Positions 59,050 to 64,000 of a stretch of 64,000 nucleotides of DNA are shown here, one piece after another. Numbering within the stretch: the first letter of the stretch is position 1; every line of letters begins with the position of its first letter. Below the pieces are notes generated by a model. It worked only from the letters and a program-made list of their open reading frames with translations. It was not told the DNA's origin and ran no database searches. The position numbers and the translations under genes were made by a program. This DNA comes from Orychophragmus violaceus (taxonomy: Eukaryota > Streptophyta > Magnoliopsida > Brassicales > Brassicaceae), in the NCBI GenBank assembly GCA_030180135.1, contig CM058231.1, forward strand, positions 47,750,235 to 47,814,234, in the 5' to 3' direction.

Positions 59050-62000
59050 AAAATAACCAGCCTCTAGCGCAGAGCAATGGTGGTAAGTTTCACTTTCCTT
59101 GTAATGTTTGCAAGAACGAAAACCGGTAACCGCGGAAAAAGAAATATGGAGTCATATGTATAGTAGAGGAATTATAACTGATTATTATATTTGGTATAAG
59201 CCTGGATTAGAAACCAATATATATTTAGGAACGAGTTAGGTTGATACGCTTATAAGTGGGAGTGATGTTGGTAATGTAGTAGAAGATAGATATGTGGATA
59301 TAGTGAATGATGCATTTCGTGATAACATGATTAATGTTGAAGAACATGTACCTAATCATTAAAAAAAAAAATTATGACATGTTAGTAGGAGTTAAAAATC
59401 CATTATATGATGGTTATCATGAAGGTTACTCGCAGTTATCCTTGGCTGCTCGGGTCTTGCAAATAAAGCAGATCAAAATATGAGTGAAAAGTTAATGGAT
59501 TCGATATGTGAAATGTTGACATATTATTTACCAAAAGTACACCAAGAAACTGGTTCACATTACGAGAAATAGAAACTGATGTGAAATATAGGCCTCTCCT
59601 ATTATACAATTGATGTTTACATTAACATTTGTATGATCTTCTGGAAAGGAGACGAAAAGGAAAATAAGTGTTTGTTTGTGAGGAACTAAAATGGAAGCCT
59701 AACAATAGAAACGTAGAACCAATGTACCATTTAGTCATATGTGGTATCTACCAATTTCTGACAGAGTGAAGAGAATGTATCAAAGCGAAAAGACTGCATC
59801 GACAATGAGATTGGCATGCCGAGCACCAAGCAAAGAAGAAGAAAAATGTGTCATCCGTCTAATGCGGCAGAGTTAAAATCTTTTCAAGATTAACATCCTC
59901 TGTTTGCCCAAGAAACATGTAACGTTTATCTTGGATTATGTACAAATGAGTTCAATCCATTTGGAATGTCTCGTAATCATTCGTTGTGGCATGTGATATT
60001 TAGTCCATATAATTTACCTCCTGATATGTGCATGAATATACAATACTTGTTTCTTACAATTCTGAATTCTAGGCTAAATCATCGGCGCGCTAGTCTCGAT
60101 ATCTTCCTCCGGCATGTTTTTGAGGAGTTAAAAGAATTGTGGTCTTCCGGAGTCGATGAATATAATGTGTCCTTGAATGAAAATTTTAATCTAGAAGCAG
60201 TTATGCTGTGGACGATAAGCGACTTCCCGGAGTATTGGATGTTATCAGGATGGACGATCCATGGTAAATTGTCTTGTCCAATTTGCATGGAAGAAACAAA
60301 ATCTTCTTATCAACCTAACAGAAGTAGGACGTCTTGGTTTGATTGTCACAAAAGATTAAGTCCACAGGGTCTTCCACAAATGAAGAATAAAAAGACTTCT
60401 TGAAGGGGAAAGACGCCTCAAAAGAGCATCAACCTTAGTCTTTGACTGGTGAGCAAGTTTACTACGAGTGGTTGGAAGATGCAAATCCACCGAAAACAAA
60501 GAACTGTTGTGGAAGCGGTCAGGAAAAAAGGAGCTTGGCTATGAAAAGTGGCATAACTGGAAAAGGAAAATATATTCTGGGAGCTTCTGTACAGGAGAAA
60601 CCTCAATCTTTGACATAATCTTGATTTGATGCATATAGAGAAAAATTGCTTTAACAACATCATGAATATTTTTGTGAGTGTGAAGGGTAAATTGAAAGAC
60701 ACCATCATGTCAATATTGGACATAGAACGATTATGTTCTCTAGCACACTTACATATTGATAGTGAGGGTAAAGCTCATTTCCTGCGTACAAATTGACAGA
60801 CGAGGCCAGAATAAGTTTACTGTAATATGTGAAATATGCAGTCAAATTCTCAGATGGTTATGCGGCCGACTTAGCTAGGTTTGCTGATATGGATAACAAG
60901 AAATTTTCAGGGATGAAGAGTCATCACTGCCATTTTGATGGAGCGATTACTTCCATTTATCTTTGCCGAACTCTTAGACCAGAACATCCACCTTGCATTA
61001 GCAGGTGCTAATTAATTTTACTTATAATTCTACAAATATTTGATAAGTAAATATGAGTATAGTATTTTATATTTACCATGGGCAGTTTCAAAATATATGT
61101 TGTAGGGGTTGGAGGATTTTTTCCATGACTTATGCTCGAGAAATTTTCCAAAAAGTCGCGTCCAGGCTCTAAAAGAAAACACAGTTTTAATCATATGCAA
61201 TTTGGAACAAAAATCTTTCCACCATCTTTTTTTGTCGTAATGCAGCACTTACCGATACATATACCCTATGAAGCTGAAGTAGGAGGCCATGTGCAATATA
61301 GGTGGTTGTACCCTTTTAAAAGGTTTTTCAAAAGTTGAAAAAGAAAGCAAAGAACAAAAGATATGCAGCTTGATCATTTGTTGAATCATACATCAGTGAG
61401 GAGGTAGCATATTTATCAGAACACTACTTTGATGCGAATATAAAAACGAAATCAAGGTAAACGTTATAATTAATCACATGGTCACTTTGCCATTTATAAG
61501 ACATACATGGTAGCTATTTATTAATAATAATTTTTTTTACTAATTAATTTGGTCAGGTTAACCAGATTCACTGAAGGTGAACTCTCTGTATATTATCTCC
61601 ATGTACCTGATATATTTACTCAAGTAGGTCGTCTAAGTGGGAGAATGCATGAAAGATGGCTTTCAGAGAGACTTTAGATACGCACATGTATATGTTCTGC
61701 GAAATTGTGATTATTTTCAGCCACTTGAGAGGTATATATAATTTGGCATATCTTATCTTACGTTTTAATATATTCTACTATATATGATTTCTCATATATG
61801 TTTTGGTCGAAAGCATGTTCGAAAATTATATTTGTACAAAATATTCACAACTCTCTGAAAAAGAAGTCTTGGTGAAAAGAGACGAAGAATATATCCTATC
61901 TGGGTAAAAGATTATGTATGTGTAAAATTCAGTCGTACATATATACTTGTTATATATTTATATGAAATTATCTACATTGCTATATATATTTGTTATTTTC

Positions 62001-62750
62001 ATTTTGTATATACTCGTTACTTATTGGAAAGCCACATATCCTTTTTCTCTTTGGGTGCAAGAGATAGTGCATGGACCCGTGGATAAGAGTAAAACTTGGG
62101 ACATCTATTTTACAAGAGGATATTTGTTTCATACGGAGAATCATGGTGAGGGATGAAAGATTTTTAGCGGGTGTACGTGTTAAATGAGAGAATTATACTG
62201 ATGCATCTGATGAGTCTGATTTCCACGGGATCTTAACTGATATTATACAACTCGAGTATTATGGAATGGTTAATATAAGAATCACAGTTTTAAGTGTAAC
62301 TGGTACGACTCTGTTTTCGGTAGAGATACTCAGAGGAGTGATGATGGCATTGTAGACGTTCTTTCTTCAAGAAAATACAATAAATACGAACCATTTCCTT
62401 TAGGTGTGTATGTTCCTTACATGTATCTATTATTGTCATTAAATATATGTATGTATATATAACTTCATTCAGTACATACATATTTCACAACCTCACAAGC
62501 AGATCAAGTTTGTTATATCTCGTATCCATACACGAAGAAACCAAAGCAGTTGTGGCTAAATGTTGTTCAATTCAACCCGAGGGGAAATATTTCAGGAGAT
62601 TATGGTGACATGGAACCAATTATTTTGCAACAAGAAAAAGATGATCCTGTAATGATGACTAGAATCGAAGATCTTGTAATCGAGAATTTGGTACAAGGAG
62701 GAAACCCATTATATCTTGATTACGAGGTCCGAGATGCGGAACCATGATAT
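59050..62750 (+). pseudogene. CACTA TNP2-type transposase (Transposase_21) pseudogene
   Basis: A decayed transposase gene of the En/Spm TNP2 family. A transposase-associated N-terminal region is visible near 59050-59240 (FPCNVCKNEN and a GIITDYYIWYKPG pattern). The best-kept core is 59966-60403, with NLPPDMCM, LKELWSSGV, MLWTISDFPEYWMLSGWT, SCPICM and SWFDCHKRL. Further remnants follow at 60430-60720, 60829-61011 (KFSDGYAADLARF and KSHHCH), 61250-61340 (GHVQYRWLYPFKRF) and 62090-62330. Many stops and shifts exclude function. In life this enzyme binds and cuts the TIR ends. It is of the same terminal-repeat family as CACTA element 1. Confidence 0.8.
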
Positions 62751-62945
62751 GAATTCATGCATAACATATCCTCTTCTGATGATGAGGATGAAGTTGATGA
62801 TGAAGATCAGGCTGAAGACCCTAGTAATATGCTTACTATATTTTTCAGTGCCATTTATTATCTTTTCAATAATGAATTTTTATATTCCATCAATTAGACC
62901 CGCCAAAACAAAATTTTCATTTTTGAACCGCCAAAATCATATAGT

Positions 62946-63540
62946 TTACCCGAGTCTTAATCTTTTTAAGCACAACACTTTGGGGCAGAGCTTGAAGACT
63001 AGAGCTGTGGTATTTTCCCAAAGTAGCTCAAATACAAGAGTGTTGTTAGACCTGATGTTGTTCGTCTTGAGAAATTCTCTCAAGCCACCATTTAAACGCA
63101 GTCTCCGCATCCTACTTTCAACAGTCAACACCAGTTTGACAGAACATTTCACTCCACCCTCATTCAACATATTTATCGTCTTTCATGCAACTTTTTCTAA
63201 TTCATTGGCCTTGGTGAACGGTTGGGGAAGAAAATGCACAAACATAATAAAGATTGTGTTACACAATACCAAAATCACAAACCATTACTAACAAAGGAAA
63301 TTTCTAAAAATTAAGAAACCATAAGTGAAATAAAGGTTGTTACAATTTTTCTACTATTGATACTCTCTGCTGTGACATTTATTGTTACAAAGTTCTCTTC
63401 AATTCCTGCAACAAAACATACAAACATTAGATAGTACTATCATCAAAAGTAAAAAAAAAAAACTAATAGTCTTCAAATACAGTATATGATAACTTACTCA
63501 TGTTCTCCTGCTGATTTTCCATTGGAGCCTTGACCCATTT
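62946..63540 (-). pseudogene. B3 (REM-like) DNA-binding domain gene fragment
   Basis: Minus-strand coding pieces: near 63540-63480 a segment with CCELKWVKAPMENQQEN followed by a good donor site. A second exon from about 63405 begins GIEENFVTINVT. The C-terminal part, 63170-62946, has NGGLREFLKTNNI and NNTLVFELL, the typical end of a plant B3 domain. The frame is shifted between the second and third piece, so it is probably broken. B3 proteins of the REM group bind DNA in the nucleus. The fragment is cut on its upstream side by the copia LTR at 63571. Whether it belongs to CACTA element 3 or to host DNA cannot be decided. Confidence 0.55.
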
Positions 63541-63570
63541 AAGTTCACAGCAACTGGGTCCAAATACATG

Positions 63571-64000
63571 TGAAGGAATGTTTAGTCAATCCTGATTCAA
63601 TTCTCAGATTCAGATTAACCTAAACATGCTGATCTAGGTTCTCTTGAATAGAAACAATGATAGATCTCACCTTATACCTGTTTGCAGCGGAAAGAGATGG
63701 TATGTCAGAGATCAGAGAGCCACCGAGAGATAACTCCTCCAGAGGTTCACACACGCACACCAATCAGGAAGAAGGCTGCTAGGCCACTAGGGGAACTCGG
63801 CGCAGAGGGAGAGAGAGTTTTCGGCTAGCGTTTTTGGTTCTGAACCCGAGTTTTATTTATAAAACTTGTCCGGTTCCGTTTGGGCCATTTGGCCCAAACA
63901 CCAATTAACTCGACGGCATTCGCGCACTGTGTCGATCGACACACCTTGTGTATCGATCGACACACAGTGGCTAAACCGTTTTATTCTCTCTAAGTACAGT
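63571..64000 (-). repeat. LTR of a second, divergent copia element (cut by window end)
   Basis: From TGAAGGAATG onward the sequence aligns by eye with the LTR of copia element 1 (45448 onward), with many substitutions and small indels, so it is a related subfamily rather than the same copy. It carries palindromes at 63928-63943 (TGTGTCGATCGACACA, perfect) and 63949-63964 (TGTATCGATCGACACA). It is either the 3' LTR of a minus-strand element continuing beyond the window or a solo LTR. The left target duplication would be ACATG (63566-63570). Confidence 0.85.

Overview
This window is plant nuclear DNA, most likely from a crucifer (Brassicaceae) and from a repeat-rich, pericentromere-like region. 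The evidence is nested LTR retrotransposons, CACTA/En-Spm, Mutator-like and Helitron-like remnants, and gene fragments that resemble Arabidopsis-type families (LRR receptor kinase, B3/REM, F-box-like). The genus assignment is inference. I see no intact host gene, no rRNA or tRNA gene and nothing bacterial.

Layout. 1-6330: a non-autonomous, minus-strand Ty3/Athila-like element with 1186-bp LTRs, arranged as LTR-internal-LTR-internal with a shared LTR. It sits inside the next feature. 6331-28735: a tandem array of 19 full and 2 partial monomers of about 1137 bp. 28736-34004: the remains of a second Athila-like element (+ strand; gag C-terminus plus protease, 3' region, 3' LTR). The array monomer is exactly the 1137-bp interval 32501-33637 of this element's LTR, closed at a shared TTAA, so the array is a young satellite born from an LTR. 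34005-41556: AT-rich DNA with a probable Helitron 3' end, a Mutator-like transposase pseudogene, SINE-like fragments and an F-box-like fragment. 41557-53916: a CACTA element with a CCT target duplication. It carries a broken Transposase_24-type gene, one exon of which is split by an apparently intact, very young Ty1/copia element (45448-53172, TSD AAAAT, 1325-residue polyprotein). 55019-58075: a small CACTA element (TSD ATC) carrying spliced fragments of at least two host genes and inserted in a Ulp1-like protease fragment. 58446-about 62750: a decayed CACTA element with a TNP2-type transposase pseudogene. 62946-63540: a B3-domain fragment. 63571-64000: a second, divergent copia LTR cut by the window end.

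The genes do not form a pathway; the window is a record of nested transposition. The two most interesting signals are (1) conversion of one LTR segment into a higher-order satellite array in which every monomer keeps a TATA-like core promoter and a GC-rich dyad, and (2) a recurrent paired palindromic module (core TCGATCGA or CGATCG) found in LTRs, leader and coding regions of unrelated Ty3 and Ty1/copia elements. In two related copia LTRs the palindrome arms differ at symmetric positions while the symmetry is kept. All coordinates, identities and domain calls were read by eye; no alignment or database search was run.
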